Positions 9,086 through 17,357 of a stretch of 64,000 nt of DNA are shown piece after piece; position 1 is the first letter of the stretch, and every line of letters starts with the position of its first letter. Source of the DNA: Mycobacterium sp. PO1 (GTDB lineage Bacteria > Actinomycetota > Actinomycetes > Mycobacteriales > Mycobacteriaceae); contig NZ_BLTG01000074.1 of assembly GCF_017312405.1 (NCBI RefSeq), positions 1 to 64,000 on the forward strand, in the 5' to 3' direction. The notes under the pieces are model-generated. The model was not told where the DNA came from. It saw nothing but the letters and a program-made list of their open reading frames with translations, and made no database searches. The translations under genes were made by a program, and so were the position numbers.

Positions 9086-10297
9086 TCAACTCCGGCGTGC
9101 CTGACGGAACGGGATGTCGCGGTCGACCTCCGGTTCCCTGGGCAGCCCGAGCACACGCTCACCGATGATGTTTCGCTGGATCTGGTCGGTACCCCCGCCG
9201 ATGGAGGTGAAGAACGCGTTGAGGGTCAGGAAGTTGACGTCGTCGGCCACCGGGTTCTCCGGACCGGCCAGCAGTGCCCGGGCGCCGATCAGCTGAGTCT
9301 TCACCGCGGCTTCGGTGTGCAGGATCTTCGACATGGCGAGCTTGCCCAGTGACATCAGCGAACTCGACGTGCCCTGGGTGGCAGCGGCTTTGGCGCGGGC
9401 GTTGGTGAGCTTGTTCAGTTCGCGCATGGCCAGGACCGAGGCGAGCTGATGGCGCATCACCGGGTCGTCGAGCTTGCCCTGTTCGCGGGCGAGTTCGAGC
9501 AGACTGTCGGCCTGGCTGTTTCGGGATCCCCGCCCGGTGTCGCCCATGATGGAGCGCTCGTATGCCAGCGCGGTCTGCAGCGCACGCCAGCCGTTGCCCT
9601 CCCCGCCGAGCAGATAGGCGTCGGGCACGATGGCGTCGCTGAGGAACACTTCGTTGAAATGTGCTTCACCGGTGATCTGCACCAGCGGCCGCACCTCGAT
9701 GCCGGCCTGTTTCATCGGCAGGATGAACAGGCTCAAGCCCTTGTGTTTGGGCACATCCCAGTCGGTGCGGGCCAGCAGCAGCGCGTAGTCGGCGGTCTGC
9801 GCGCCCGATGTCCACACCTTCTGGCCGTTGACGACCCAGTGGTCGGCGTGCCGCACCGCGGTTGTTCGCACAGCGGCCAGGTCCGAACCCGCGCCGGGCT
9901 CGGAGTAGAGCAGACAGGTGCGCGACCGCTCGACGAGGAAGTCGCGCAGCAGGTCGTCCTTGAGCGCGGCGGTGCCGAGAGCGAACGTCGTGTTGGCGGC
10001 GATGTTGTACTTGTCCTGGCGCGAACCCGGCGCCTTGGCGGCGGCGAACTCCTGCGCGATGACGTTGGCCAAGTCGGCGGGGTAGCCGCGGCCGAACCAG
10101 TCGGAAGGGTAGGTCGGTACGGCGAATCCGGCGTCGAGCACCTTTTCCAGCCAGGCGATCCGTTCGGGGGAGGACGTCCACGGGTCGACGCTGCGGGGCA
10201 GCGAAGTCCAGTGGTCGCGTAACCAGTTCCGGACTTCAGAGCGCAACTGGTCGGCGGTGGGTAGCGCGGGCAGGGAAGCGTCGGACACGTCAGGCAC
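9086..10297 (-). CDS. Acyl-CoA dehydrogenase, catalytic-type subunit
   Basis: A 403-residue FAD flavoprotein that introduces an alpha,beta double bond into an acyl-CoA. The N-terminal helical domain, the FAD/substrate strand domain (LYSEPGAGSDLA, VWTSGAQTADY) and the C-terminal helices with GGGTDQIQRNIIGERVLGL are all present. A Glu near residue 247 in ALAYERS sits where IVD/long-chain-type enzymes and the catalytic subunits of mycobacterial heteromeric FadE pairs keep their base. It overlaps its upstream neighbour by 8 bases and ends next to the CoA-transferase, so it is the middle gene of a three-gene operon. The start is GTG. The acyl substrate is unknown. Confidence 0.9.
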   Translation of the reverse strand: MPDVSDASLPALPTADQLRSEVRNWLRDHWTSLPRSVDPWTSSPERIAWLEKVLDAGFAVPTYPSDWFGRGYPADLANVIAQEFAAAKAPGSRQDKYNIAANTTFALGTAALKDDLLRDFLVERSRTCLLYSEPGAGSDLAAVRTTAVRHADHWVVNGQKVWTSGAQTADYALLLARTDWDVPKHKGLSLFILPMKQAGIEVRPLVQITGEAHFNEVFLSDAIVPDAYLLGGEGNGWRALQTALAYERSIMGDTGRGSRNSQADSLLELAREQGKLDDPVMRHQLASVLAMRELNKLTNARAKAAATQGTSSSLMSLGKLAMSKILHTEAAVKTQLIGARALLAGPENPVADDVNFLTLNAFFTSIGGGTDQIQRNIIGERVLGLPREPEVDRDIPFRQARRS

Positions 10298-11384
10298 CTT
10301 TCGAGATGAGGTAGCGCTCGCGGTGCAGGCGGGGACCGCCGAACAGCTGCAGTCCGGTCCTCGCCCGGCGCAGGAACAGATGGGCGGGGTGCTCCCAGGT
10401 GAAGCCGATCCCGCCGTGCATCTGGATGGCCTGCATCGCGACGTTGTCGTACGCCTCCGCGCAGACGAACCCGGCCAGCGCTATGGGGCCCTCGGCTGTC
10501 CGGATGTCCGTGGACACGGCGCGGGCCGCATGCTGTGCGGCCGAGGTCGCCGACTCGACCTCCAGGAGCAGATCGGCGGCCATGTGTTTGAGCGCCTGGA
10601 AACTGCCGATCGGGCGGCCGAACTGGATTCGGGTCTTCAGGTACTCGACGGTCATGTCGAAGATCCGCCGAACACCGCCGACCTGCTCGGCAGCGGCGGC
10701 GAGGACGGCGTGGTCCAGCGCTGTCTGCACGGCCTCCCATCCGGCGGTGCCGATCCGGCGCGCAGGTGTCGCGGAGAACGTGAAGGTCGACACAGGTGTG
10801 GTGGGGTCGAAAACTGTTGCCGCGGTGCGGTGGAACCCAGCGGCCTCCGGGGCCACCTCGAACACCCCGATGCCCTCGGCGGTGCGCGCGACGACGAGTA
10901 TCACGTCGGCGATCTGCCCCCAGGTCACGTAGTGCGCGCTGCCGGTGAGCGTGCCGTCGGCGTCGGCACGCACCCCGATTCCGGCGGGGACCCAGGAACC
11001 GGACTCTCCGGTCACGGCGACCGTCCCGATGGCGGTGCCGTCGGCGAGCGCGGGCAGCAGCCGCTGACGGTCGTCCTCGGAGCCGGCCGCGGCGAGCAGC
11101 GTCACGGTGAGCACGGCGCTGGAGATGAACGGGGCAGGCAGTAGCGCCTTCCCGGTTTCCTCGGCGACCGCCTCCAGTTCGAGCGCGCCGAACCCCATTC
11201 CCCCGTACCGATCGGCCACGAGCATGCCCGGCACGCCCTGGTCCGCCAACTGGGCCCAGAGGTCGCGGTCGAATCCGTCGCCGGTGGCGATGACCCGCCG
11301 CACGTCGTCTTCGGTGCACCGTTGGGCCAGCAGCTCATTGACCGCGGCACGCAGGTCCGCCCGCTCGGCCGCAGTGATCGTCAT
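10290..11384 (-). CDS. Acyl-CoA dehydrogenase, non-catalytic partner subunit
   Basis: A 364-residue acyl-CoA dehydrogenase-fold protein, first gene of the operon. It has the C-terminal motif QMHGGIGFTWEHPAHLFLRR and the helix segment RIQFGRPIGSFQALKHMAADL, as in FadE27/FadE29-type chains. No Glu sits where its neighbour keeps the putative base (the region reads ALDHAVLAAAAEQVGG). This fits the mycobacterial alpha2beta2 arrangement, in which one chain supplies FAD contacts and the other supplies the base. Start ATG at 11384. The 124 bp upstream, to the cyclase stop at 11509, shows no recognised element. Confidence 0.88.
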   Translation of the reverse strand: MTITAAERADLRAAVNELLAQRCTEDDVRRVIATGDGFDRDLWAQLADQGVPGMLVADRYGGMGFGALELEAVAEETGKALLPAPFISSAVLTVTLLAAAGSEDDRQRLLPALADGTAIGTVAVTGESGSWVPAGIGVRADADGTLTGSAHYVTWGQIADVILVVARTAEGIGVFEVAPEAAGFHRTAATVFDPTTPVSTFTFSATPARRIGTAGWEAVQTALDHAVLAAAAEQVGGVRRIFDMTVEYLKTRIQFGRPIGSFQALKHMAADLLLEVESATSAAQHAARAVSTDIRTAEGPIALAGFVCAEAYDNVAMQAIQMHGGIGFTWEHPAHLFLRRARTGLQLFGGPRLHRERYLISKGA

Positions 11385-11508
11385 GTGTCAAACCGCCTCT
11401 CTGGCCCGGCCTCCTATGCTCGGTGGTCGCGCTGCAGGTGTCCATCACCGATCCCGACATCGGCGGGTTTCCCGCTGCGACATGAGAAGTGTCGGGCCGG
11501 CGCGCCTG

Positions 11509-13119
11509 TCACGGTTCGGCCGGGACGGCCAGCTCGGTCGGCTCGCGGTAGCCACGCAGCGTCACCGTCTCGCCCTCACACCAGCGCGAGCGTTCTGCTT
11601 CGGTCGCGTTGGCGACTGTCTCGGCGGAGGCGACCAGCCGCTGCGGGTAGTCCTTGGCCAGTTCGCACAGCCGGGCCGCTTCGTTGACCGGCTCGCCGAT
11701 CACGGTGTATTCGAAACGTTCCTGGGCGCCGACGTTGCCGGCCAGCACCGTGCCGGCCGCGACGCCGATCCCGGCCTCGCACTCCGGGACTTCCTCACGC
11801 AATCTGCGGCTGATCTGTCTGGCTGCGGCCAGTGATTCGTCCTCGGGATGCTCCAGCGACACCGGAGCGCCGAACACGGCGAGCACCGCGTCGCCCTCGA
11901 ACTTGTTGACCAGCCCGTGGTGGCGATCCACTTCCTCGACGATCACCGCGAAGAACCTGTTCAGCAATTCGACGACCTCGCCGGCGGGCCGACTGGTCAC
12001 CAGCTTCGTCGAGCCGATGATGTCGACGAAAACGACTGCCGCGTAGCGGTCCTCACCGCCCAGTTCGGGTCGCTCCTTCTCCGCCAGTGCGGCGACCTCG
12101 CGGCCGACGTGTCGACCGAACAGGTCGCGAACCCGTTCGCGCTCTCGTAGGCCGGCCGCCATCGAGTTGAAACCCCGCTGCAGCTGGCCGAGTTCGGTGC
12201 CGTCGAAGACGACGACGTTGGTCTCCAGATCACCACGCTCGACCTGGTTCATCCCCGATCGGACCACTCGGACGGGTGTGACCGTCAACCAGGCCAGGAT
12301 CCACATCAGGATCGCGCCGAACACGAGCGCGAACGCGGCGAGGATCATCACCGCGACGGTGAACTGCGTCGGCGTCAGATTGCGTTGGATGAGCGTGATC
12401 AGCGCTGCCAGGAAGATGCCGAGCACCGGCACGCCGGAGCCCAGCGCCCAGACCAGCATCGTGCGGCCCATCAGCCCTTCGGCAAACCGCCGGGGAGGGC
12501 GGCCCGCCTCGAGCGCCTGGGCGGCCACGGGACGCAACGCGAACTCGGTGAAAAGGTAACAGCTGGCCGAGACGACGATGCCCGGAAAGCTGACTCCCAG
12601 AAGCCATTTGGGGATGTAGTCGGTGTCGTGCCAGCCGTACAGCGCGGTGAGCACCACGGTGCCGAGGCCCCACAGGACCAGCAGCACACGGGTCAGCCGC
12701 CACGGGGCCAGGAAGGTGTTGTACTGGTCCTCGGCGGTGGGGGTGCGTTCCTCGACCGCCCAGCGCACGTTGTTCATCACCCGGCGGGTGGCCCAGAACA
12801 CCCCGACCACCAACGCGGTCGCCAGGTACACCGGCACGACGATGAACGAGATCCAGGCGACATCGGGGGCGAACACGTTGGGGATCGGGAACGCCACGGT
12901 GATCACCAGCGTGGCGACACCCATCCCGATCAGATTCGCCACGACCACGAAGGTGGTCAGGATGATTTGGATCCGCACCCGTCGCCGGCGCTGGCTCTCC
13001 GAGACCCGGCCCAGAATCCACGACCCGTACTCGGGGGTCGACCCCACTCGCGGGCTCTGGTTGGTCACACGTTCCAACACGCGGCCGAGACGCTGCGCCG
13101 CTGTCTTGTTGCCCGTCAT
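11509..13119 (-). CDS. Membrane adenylate cyclase, class III, with HAMP domain
   Basis: A 536-residue integral-membrane cyclase like the Rv1318c-Rv1320c/Rv3645 group. About six hydrophobic helices occupy residues 45-270. A HAMP linker follows (RVVRSGMNQVERGDLETNV, then GFNSMAAGLRERERVRDLFG). The C-terminal catalytic domain has metal Asp residues in VVFVDIIGST and KFEGDAVLAVFG, the adenine-recognition Lys (NKFEGD) and Thr (EYTVIG), and the transition-state residues VNEAAR. It should convert ATP to cAMP in response to a membrane or envelope cue. M. tuberculosis has three such genes at this locus and only one is here. ATG start at 13119. Confidence 0.92.
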   Translation of the reverse strand: MTGNKTAAQRLGRVLERVTNQSPRVGSTPEYGSWILGRVSESQRRRRVRIQIILTTFVVVANLIGMGVATLVITVAFPIPNVFAPDVAWISFIVVPVYLATALVVGVFWATRRVMNNVRWAVEERTPTAEDQYNTFLAPWRLTRVLLVLWGLGTVVLTALYGWHDTDYIPKWLLGVSFPGIVVSASCYLFTEFALRPVAAQALEAGRPPRRFAEGLMGRTMLVWALGSGVPVLGIFLAALITLIQRNLTPTQFTVAVMILAAFALVFGAILMWILAWLTVTPVRVVRSGMNQVERGDLETNVVVFDGTELGQLQRGFNSMAAGLRERERVRDLFGRHVGREVAALAEKERPELGGEDRYAAVVFVDIIGSTKLVTSRPAGEVVELLNRFFAVIVEEVDRHHGLVNKFEGDAVLAVFGAPVSLEHPEDESLAAARQISRRLREEVPECEAGIGVAAGTVLAGNVGAQERFEYTVIGEPVNEAARLCELAKDYPQRLVASAETVANATEAERSRWCEGETVTLRGYREPTELAVPAEP

Positions 13120-13164
13120 GGTGGCGTCAGCCTAACCACCACCCGTGGCGTTTAAGGTGGATCG

Positions 13165-13836
13165 GTGCGTCTCGTGATCGCCCTGTGCACCGTGGACTAC
13201 GTCGGCCGGCTCACCGCGCACCTGCCCTCGGCGCGGCGCCTGCTGCTGTTCAAAGCCGACGGGTCGGTGAGCGTGCATGCCGACGACCGCGCCTACAAGC
13301 CCTTGAACTGGATGAGCCCACCCTGCTGGGTGGTCGAGGATCCTGACGGTGAATCGCCGGTCTGGGTCGTGGAGAACAAGGCCGGCGAACAGTTGCGCAT
13401 CACCGTCGAAGAGATCGAGCACGATTCCAGCCACGAGCTCGGGGTCGACCCGGGGCTGGTCAAGGACGGGGTGGAGGCGCATCTGCAGGCGCTGCTGGCC
13501 GAACACGTCGAACTTCTCGGCGCCGGGTACACGCTGGTGCGCCGCGAGTACATGACCCCGATCGGACCGGTGGACCTGCTGTGCCGCGACGAGCAGGGCC
13601 GGTCGGTGGCGGTGGAGATCAAGCGCCGCGGTGAGATCGACGGCGTCGAACAACTGACCCGCTATCTCGAGCTGCTCAACCGCGACACCGTGCTGGCGCC
13701 GGTGGCCGGGGTGTTCGCGGCCCAGCAGATCAAGCCGCAGGCACGCACGCTGGCCACGGACCGCGGAATTCGTTGCCTGACGCTGGACTACGACCAGATG
13801 CGCGGCATGGACAGCGACGAGTACCGGTTGTTCTGA
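13165..13836 (+). CDS. nucS: Endonuclease NucS (MutS/MutL-independent mismatch repair)
   Basis: A 223-residue NucS/EndoMS nuclease, the core of actinobacterial non-canonical mismatch repair. The N-terminal DNA-binding/dimerisation domain covers about 1-115. The RecB-like nuclease domain contains PVDLLC (Asp137), AVEIKRRG (Glu151, Lys153) and QLTRYLELL. The C-terminal RLF resembles the sliding-clamp contact known for NucS. The GTG at 13165 gives the conserved start MRLVIALCTVDY. It corresponds to Rv1321. The next gene starts on the last base of its stop codon, so the pair is coupled. Confidence 0.95.
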   Translation: MRLVIALCTVDYVGRLTAHLPSARRLLLFKADGSVSVHADDRAYKPLNWMSPPCWVVEDPDGESPVWVVENKAGEQLRITVEEIEHDSSHELGVDPGLVKDGVEAHLQALLAEHVELLGAGYTLVRREYMTPIGPVDLLCRDEQGRSVAVEIKRRGEIDGVEQLTRYLELLNRDTVLAPVAGVFAAQQIKPQARTLATDRGIRCLTLDYDQMRGMDSDEYRLF

Positions 13837-14150
13837 TGGCCCGGCGACGGCGGGCGGGCGGTACGAGGCGCGGTGGCGGACAGCCAACCCCCGGGCAGGT
13901 TCGGTTCCCGTCGTCGCGTCGTGTCGAACCGGGCGCCGACGGCCACGACTACGAGGTGCGCTCGGTCGCTGCGGCGCGTGCGGTGAAGGTCTACCGGTGT
14001 CCGGGCTGTGACCACGAGATCAGGCCGGCCACCGCGCACGTCGTGGTGTGGCCGGCGACGGACGCGGCCGGCGTCGAGGACCGTCGGCACTGGCACACGT
14101 CGTGTTGGGCCAACCGCGCCACCCGCGGTCCGACCAGGAAGTGGTCGTGA
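13836..14150 (+). CDS. Rv1322-like small zinc-ribbon protein
   Basis: A 104-residue basic protein. The N-terminus is Arg/Gly-rich (MARRRRAGGTRRGGG). The C-terminal half carries a putative metal site: CPGC near residue 60 and HTSCW near 89, with intervening HE and HVV. The ATG (13836) overlaps the nucS TGA by one base, so it is probably translated together with nucS, as in M. tuberculosis (Rv1321-Rv1322). Function is unknown. A nucleic-acid-binding role is plausible from the basic tail and metal ribbon and from the nucS linkage, but this is inference. Confidence 0.75.
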   Translation: MARRRRAGGTRRGGGQPTPGQVRFPSSRRVEPGADGHDYEVRSVAAARAVKVYRCPGCDHEIRPATAHVVVWPATDAAGVEDRRHWHTSCWANRATRGPTRKWS

Positions 14151-14192
14151 GACCTCGGTGTTGACAGGTCGGGGCGCGAGTCCTCGGTGGAC

Positions 14193-14666
14193 TCAGTGAT
14201 CGTCGGCGGCGGGTTCGACCAGTTCGATCAGCACCCCGCCGGCATCCTTGGGATGGACGAAGTTGATGCGGGAATTCGCGGTGCCGCGACGCGGTGCGTC
14301 GTACAGCAGCCGCACACCCTGCTCGCGCAATCTCTCGGTGAGCGCATCGATGTCGCTGACCCGGTAGGCCAGCTGCTGCAGACCCGGCCCGCGCTTGTCG
14401 ATGAACTTCGCGATCGTCGAGGACTCGTCGATCGGCGACATCAGCTGCACCTGCGCGCTGCCCATCGGAGCGCCGCGTACGGACAGCATCGCCTCGCGGA
14501 CGCCCTGCTCCTCGTTGATCTCTTCGTGCAGCACGATCATGCCCAGATGATCGTGATACCACTTGATGGCCACGTCCAGGTCAGGCACGGCGATGCCGAC
14601 GTGATCGATGGCGGTGACCAGCGCGGTGGCCAGCACAGGACGGGCGTCAGTCTGCTCGGCGGTCAT
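14193..14666 (-). CDS. mce: Methylmalonyl-CoA epimerase
   Basis: A 157-residue member of the vicinal-oxygen-chelate fold, with two beta-alpha-beta3 modules (DHVGIAVPDLDVAIKWYHD at about 20-38). It interconverts (R)- and (S)-methylmalonyl-CoA in propionate metabolism. The first metal His (DHVGIAV) and a C-terminal Glu (GVLIELVEP) are visible. The usual His-His of the second module reads GLQQLAYRV, which I believe is also the mycobacterial form. It corresponds to Rv1322A and is divergent from fadA4 with 93 bp between starts. A classical methylmalonyl-CoA mutase is not adjacent. Confidence 0.88.
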   Translation of the reverse strand: MTAEQTDARPVLATALVTAIDHVGIAVPDLDVAIKWYHDHLGMIVLHEEINEEQGVREAMLSVRGAPMGSAQVQLMSPIDESSTIAKFIDKRGPGLQQLAYRVSDIDALTERLREQGVRLLYDAPRRGTANSRINFVHPKDAGGVLIELVEPAADDH

Positions 14667-14759
14667 AACGCAAAGGTAACCTAATCAGATCGGTTTCGAA
14701 TAGCTCGGGTGCAGTGGATAGCCTGTCAGGCGGTCCGTGAAACGCAGTTGGAGGTAGTC

Positions 14760-15953
14760 ATGACGACGTCGGTGATCGTTGCTGGAGCCCGGACGCCGGT
14801 AGGCAAGCTGATGGGGTCACTGAAGGACTTCTCCGGCAGCGACCTGGGTGCGGTGGCCATCGCCGGGGCGTTGGACAAAGCGCAGGTTCCCGCCTCGGCG
14901 GTGGAGTACGTGATCATGGGCCAGGTGTTGACCGCCGGCGCCGGGCAGATGCCCGCGCGCCAGGCCGCGGTGGCCGCCGGCATCGGCTGGGATGTGGCCT
15001 CGCTGACGATCAACAAGATGTGTCTGTCGGGCATCGACGCGATCGCACTGGCCGATCAGCTGATCCGCGCGGGTGAGTTCGACGTCGTGGTCGCCGGCGG
15101 TCAGGAGTCCATGACCCAGGCCCCACACCTGTTGATGAACAGCCGCTCCGGCTACAAGTACGGCGATGTGACCGCGCTGGACCACATGGCCTACGACGGT
15201 CTGCACGACGTCTTCACCGATCAGCCGATGGGCGCGCTGACCGAACAACGCAACGACACCGACCGGTTCACCCGTGCCCAGCAGGACGAGTTCGCCGCCT
15301 CGTCGCACCAGAAGGCCGCCCGCGCGTGGAAGGACGGGGTGTTCGCCGATGAGGTGGTGCCGGTGAAGATCCCGCAGCGCAAGGGCGACCCGGTGGAGTT
15401 CACCGAGGACGAGGGGGTTCGCGCCGACACCACCGCGGAATCGCTGTCCGGCCTGCGCCCGGCGTTCCGCAAGGACGGCACCATCACCGCGGGCTCGGCA
15501 TCCCAGATCTCCGACGGCGCCTGTGCGGTCGTGGTGATGAACAAGGCCAAGGCCGAGGAGATGGGCCTGCAGTGGCTGTGCGAGATCGGCGCCCACGGGG
15601 TCGTCGCTGGTCCAGATTCCACGCTGCAGAGCCAGCCCGCCAACGCGATCAAGAAGGCGATCGCCAAGGAAGGCATCTCGGTCGACGATCTCGACGTCAT
15701 CGAGATCAACGAGGCGTTCGCCGCGGTCGCGCTGGCCTCGACCAAGGAATTGGGCCTCGACGAGGCCACGGTCGAGGCGAAGGTCAACACCGACGGTGGA
15801 GCCATCGCGATCGGGCATCCGATCGGGATGTCGGGAGCACGGATCACGCTGCACGCCGCGCTGGAGCTGGCGCGGAAGGGCTCCGGCTATGCCGTCGCCG
15901 CGCTGTGCGGCGCCGGCGGCCAGGGCGACGCGCTGGTGCTCCGCAGGCCCTGA
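14760..15953 (+). CDS. fadA4: Acetyl-CoA acetyltransferase (thiolase)
   Basis: A 397-residue biosynthetic-type thiolase that condenses or cleaves acetoacetyl-CoA. The acyl-accepting Cys88 is in NKMCLSGIDA. The C-terminal motifs GHPIGMSGARI (catalytic His) and ALCGAGGQGDA (second catalytic Cys) are intact. The ATG at 14760 is preceded by GGAGG (14750-14754), and an in-frame upstream ATG would add 17 non-conserved residues. It corresponds to Rv1323. Full length for the family. Confidence 0.95.
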   Translation: MTTSVIVAGARTPVGKLMGSLKDFSGSDLGAVAIAGALDKAQVPASAVEYVIMGQVLTAGAGQMPARQAAVAAGIGWDVASLTINKMCLSGIDAIALADQLIRAGEFDVVVAGGQESMTQAPHLLMNSRSGYKYGDVTALDHMAYDGLHDVFTDQPMGALTEQRNDTDRFTRAQQDEFAASSHQKAARAWKDGVFADEVVPVKIPQRKGDPVEFTEDEGVRADTTAESLSGLRPAFRKDGTITAGSASQISDGACAVVVMNKAKAEEMGLQWLCEIGAHGVVAGPDSTLQSQPANAIKKAIAKEGISVDDLDVIEINEAFAAVALASTKELGLDEATVEAKVNTDGGAIAIGHPIGMSGARITLHAALELARKGSGYAVAALCGAGGQGDALVLRRP

Positions 15954-16007
15954 ACAGGGCGCATGGCCAACGACGCAATGTAGTAGCTGGCGGCGGCGTC
16001 GGGCACA

Positions 16008-16400
16008 ATGGCGGCCATGGCGAACCAATCAAGCGCTTACGACATCCGCAGTGCGGCGGGGTGGTTCCGGTTGATCGCGTTGGCGGAGGCGGCCAGCTGG
16101 ATCGGCCTGCTGATCGGGATGTACTTCAAATACCTCGGCTCACCGCAGACGGAGATCGGGGTGAAGGTGTTCGGGCCCGTCCACGGGGGTGTCTTCGTGG
16201 CGTTCCTGGTGGCCGCCGCGGTCGTCGGGATCTCGCACCGCTGGACCGCGGTGACATGGTTGCTGGCGTTGCTGGGCAGCATCGTGCCATTGGGCAGTGT
16301 GATCTTCCTCATATGGGCTGATCGGACCGGTCGGATCGGAGCTCCGACGGCGGCGGCGGGTGTCGCGCAGCCGGGTCGGACGGTCCCCGAAACGACGTGA
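16008..16400 (+). CDS. DUF3817 membrane protein
   Basis: A protein of 127-130 residues (ATG at 16008 or 16017) with three predicted membrane helices: WFRLIALAEAASWIGLLIGM, HGGVFVAFLVAAAVVGI, and WLLALLGSIVPLGSVIFLIW. The conserved G-P-V-H-G and 'IVPLGSVIF' core match the DUF3817 family. The soluble tail is Pro/Thr/Ala-rich. It is a paralogue of the DUF3817 gene at 39143-39487. It lies between fadA4 and the thioredoxin-like gene on the same strand and ends 13 bp before the latter. Function unknown. Confidence 0.82.
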   Translation: MAAMANQSSAYDIRSAAGWFRLIALAEAASWIGLLIGMYFKYLGSPQTEIGVKVFGPVHGGVFVAFLVAAAVVGISHRWTAVTWLLALLGSIVPLGSVIFLIWADRTGRIGAPTAAAGVAQPGRTVPETT

Positions 16401-16413
16401 CACACTTGAACCC

Positions 16414-17316
16414 GTGACTCGTCCTGGACCCCGAATCTCGCCTGCCATGGCGGGCGCAGTGGATCTGTCGGCACTCAAACAGCGGGCGGCGACGACCGAG
16501 GGCGCCTCATCCGGTCCGCCCGCGGGCCCCGGCGGAGTGGAGATCACCGAGGCCAACCTGGAAGCCGAGGTGCTGGTCCGCTCCAACGAGGTCCCGGTCG
16601 TCGTGGTGCTGTGGTCCCCGCGTAGCGACGCCAGTGTCCAGCTCGGCGACGTGCTGGCCGGCCTGTCCGCTCAGGACGGGCCGAAGTGGGCGATGACGAC
16701 CGTCAATGTCGACACGGTGCCCCGGGTCGCCCAGATGTTCGGCGTGCAGGCGATCCCGACCGTCGTGGCGCTGGCCGCCGGACAGCCGCTGTCCAGCTTC
16801 CAGGGGATGCAACCGCCCGAGCAGCTGCGCCGCTGGGTCGATTCACTGCTCGAGGCCACCGCGGGCAAGCTCAGCGGCACCGGTGACGCCGAGGCCCCCG
16901 AACAGGTCGACCCCGAGGTCGAACAGGCGCGGACGTTCCTCGACAGCGGCGACTTCGATGCCGCCCGAAGCGCGTATCAGAAGATCCTGGACGCCAACCC
17001 GAACCATGCCGAAGCCAAGGGCGCGGTCCGCCAGATCGCCTTCCTGCAGCGCGCCACCGCCCATCGGCGCGACGCCGTCGCCGTGGCCGACGCGGCCCCC
17101 GAGGACATCGACGCGGCGTTCGCCGCCGCCGACGTCGAGATCCTCGAACAGCACGTCGAGGCAGCGTTCGCCCGGCTGACCGGTCTGGTCAAGCGCACGA
17201 CGGGAGACGACCGAACCGCGGTGCGCACCCGGCTGATCGAACTGTTCGATCTGTTCGATCCCGCCGACCCCGCGGTGATCGCCGGGAGGCGCAACCTGGC
17301 TAGCGCGCTGTACTGA
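16414..17316 (+). CDS. Thioredoxin-fold/TPR co-chaperone-like protein lacking the CxxC motif
   Basis: A 300-residue protein like Rv1324 and Escherichia coli YbbN/CnoX. The N-terminal thioredoxin fold (about 40-150) has the cis-Pro segment QAIPTVVALAAGQP, but the usual WCxxC reads WSPRSD, so it cannot act as a dithiol oxidoreductase. TPR-like helices follow (ARTFLDSGDFDAARSAYQ, PNHAEAKGAVRQIAF). A chaperone-holdase role is plausible by family. GTG at 16414 gives the conserved start MTRPGPRISPAMAGAVDL. An upstream in-frame ATG overlaps the DUF3817 coding region and is unlikely. It converges with glgB. Confidence 0.88.
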   Translation: MTRPGPRISPAMAGAVDLSALKQRAATTEGASSGPPAGPGGVEITEANLEAEVLVRSNEVPVVVVLWSPRSDASVQLGDVLAGLSAQDGPKWAMTTVNVDTVPRVAQMFGVQAIPTVVALAAGQPLSSFQGMQPPEQLRRWVDSLLEATAGKLSGTGDAEAPEQVDPEVEQARTFLDSGDFDAARSAYQKILDANPNHAEAKGAVRQIAFLQRATAHRRDAVAVADAAPEDIDAAFAAADVEILEQHVEAAFARLTGLVKRTTGDDRTAVRTRLIELFDLFDPADPAVIAGRRNLASALY

Positions 17317-17357
17317 ACCGCAGAAAGCGCGACCTGCCGGACCAGTCTGCGCGTCTC

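Noticed and set aside
9733..11319. 528-codon frame overlapping two acyl-CoA dehydrogenases on the same strand in another phase
   Set aside because: Arg/Pro/Ala-rich translation with no domain; the two dehydrogenases in the other phases are unambiguous.
13132..13887. 251-codon frame antisense to nucS
   Set aside because: Pure shadow of nucS with no recognisable protein features.
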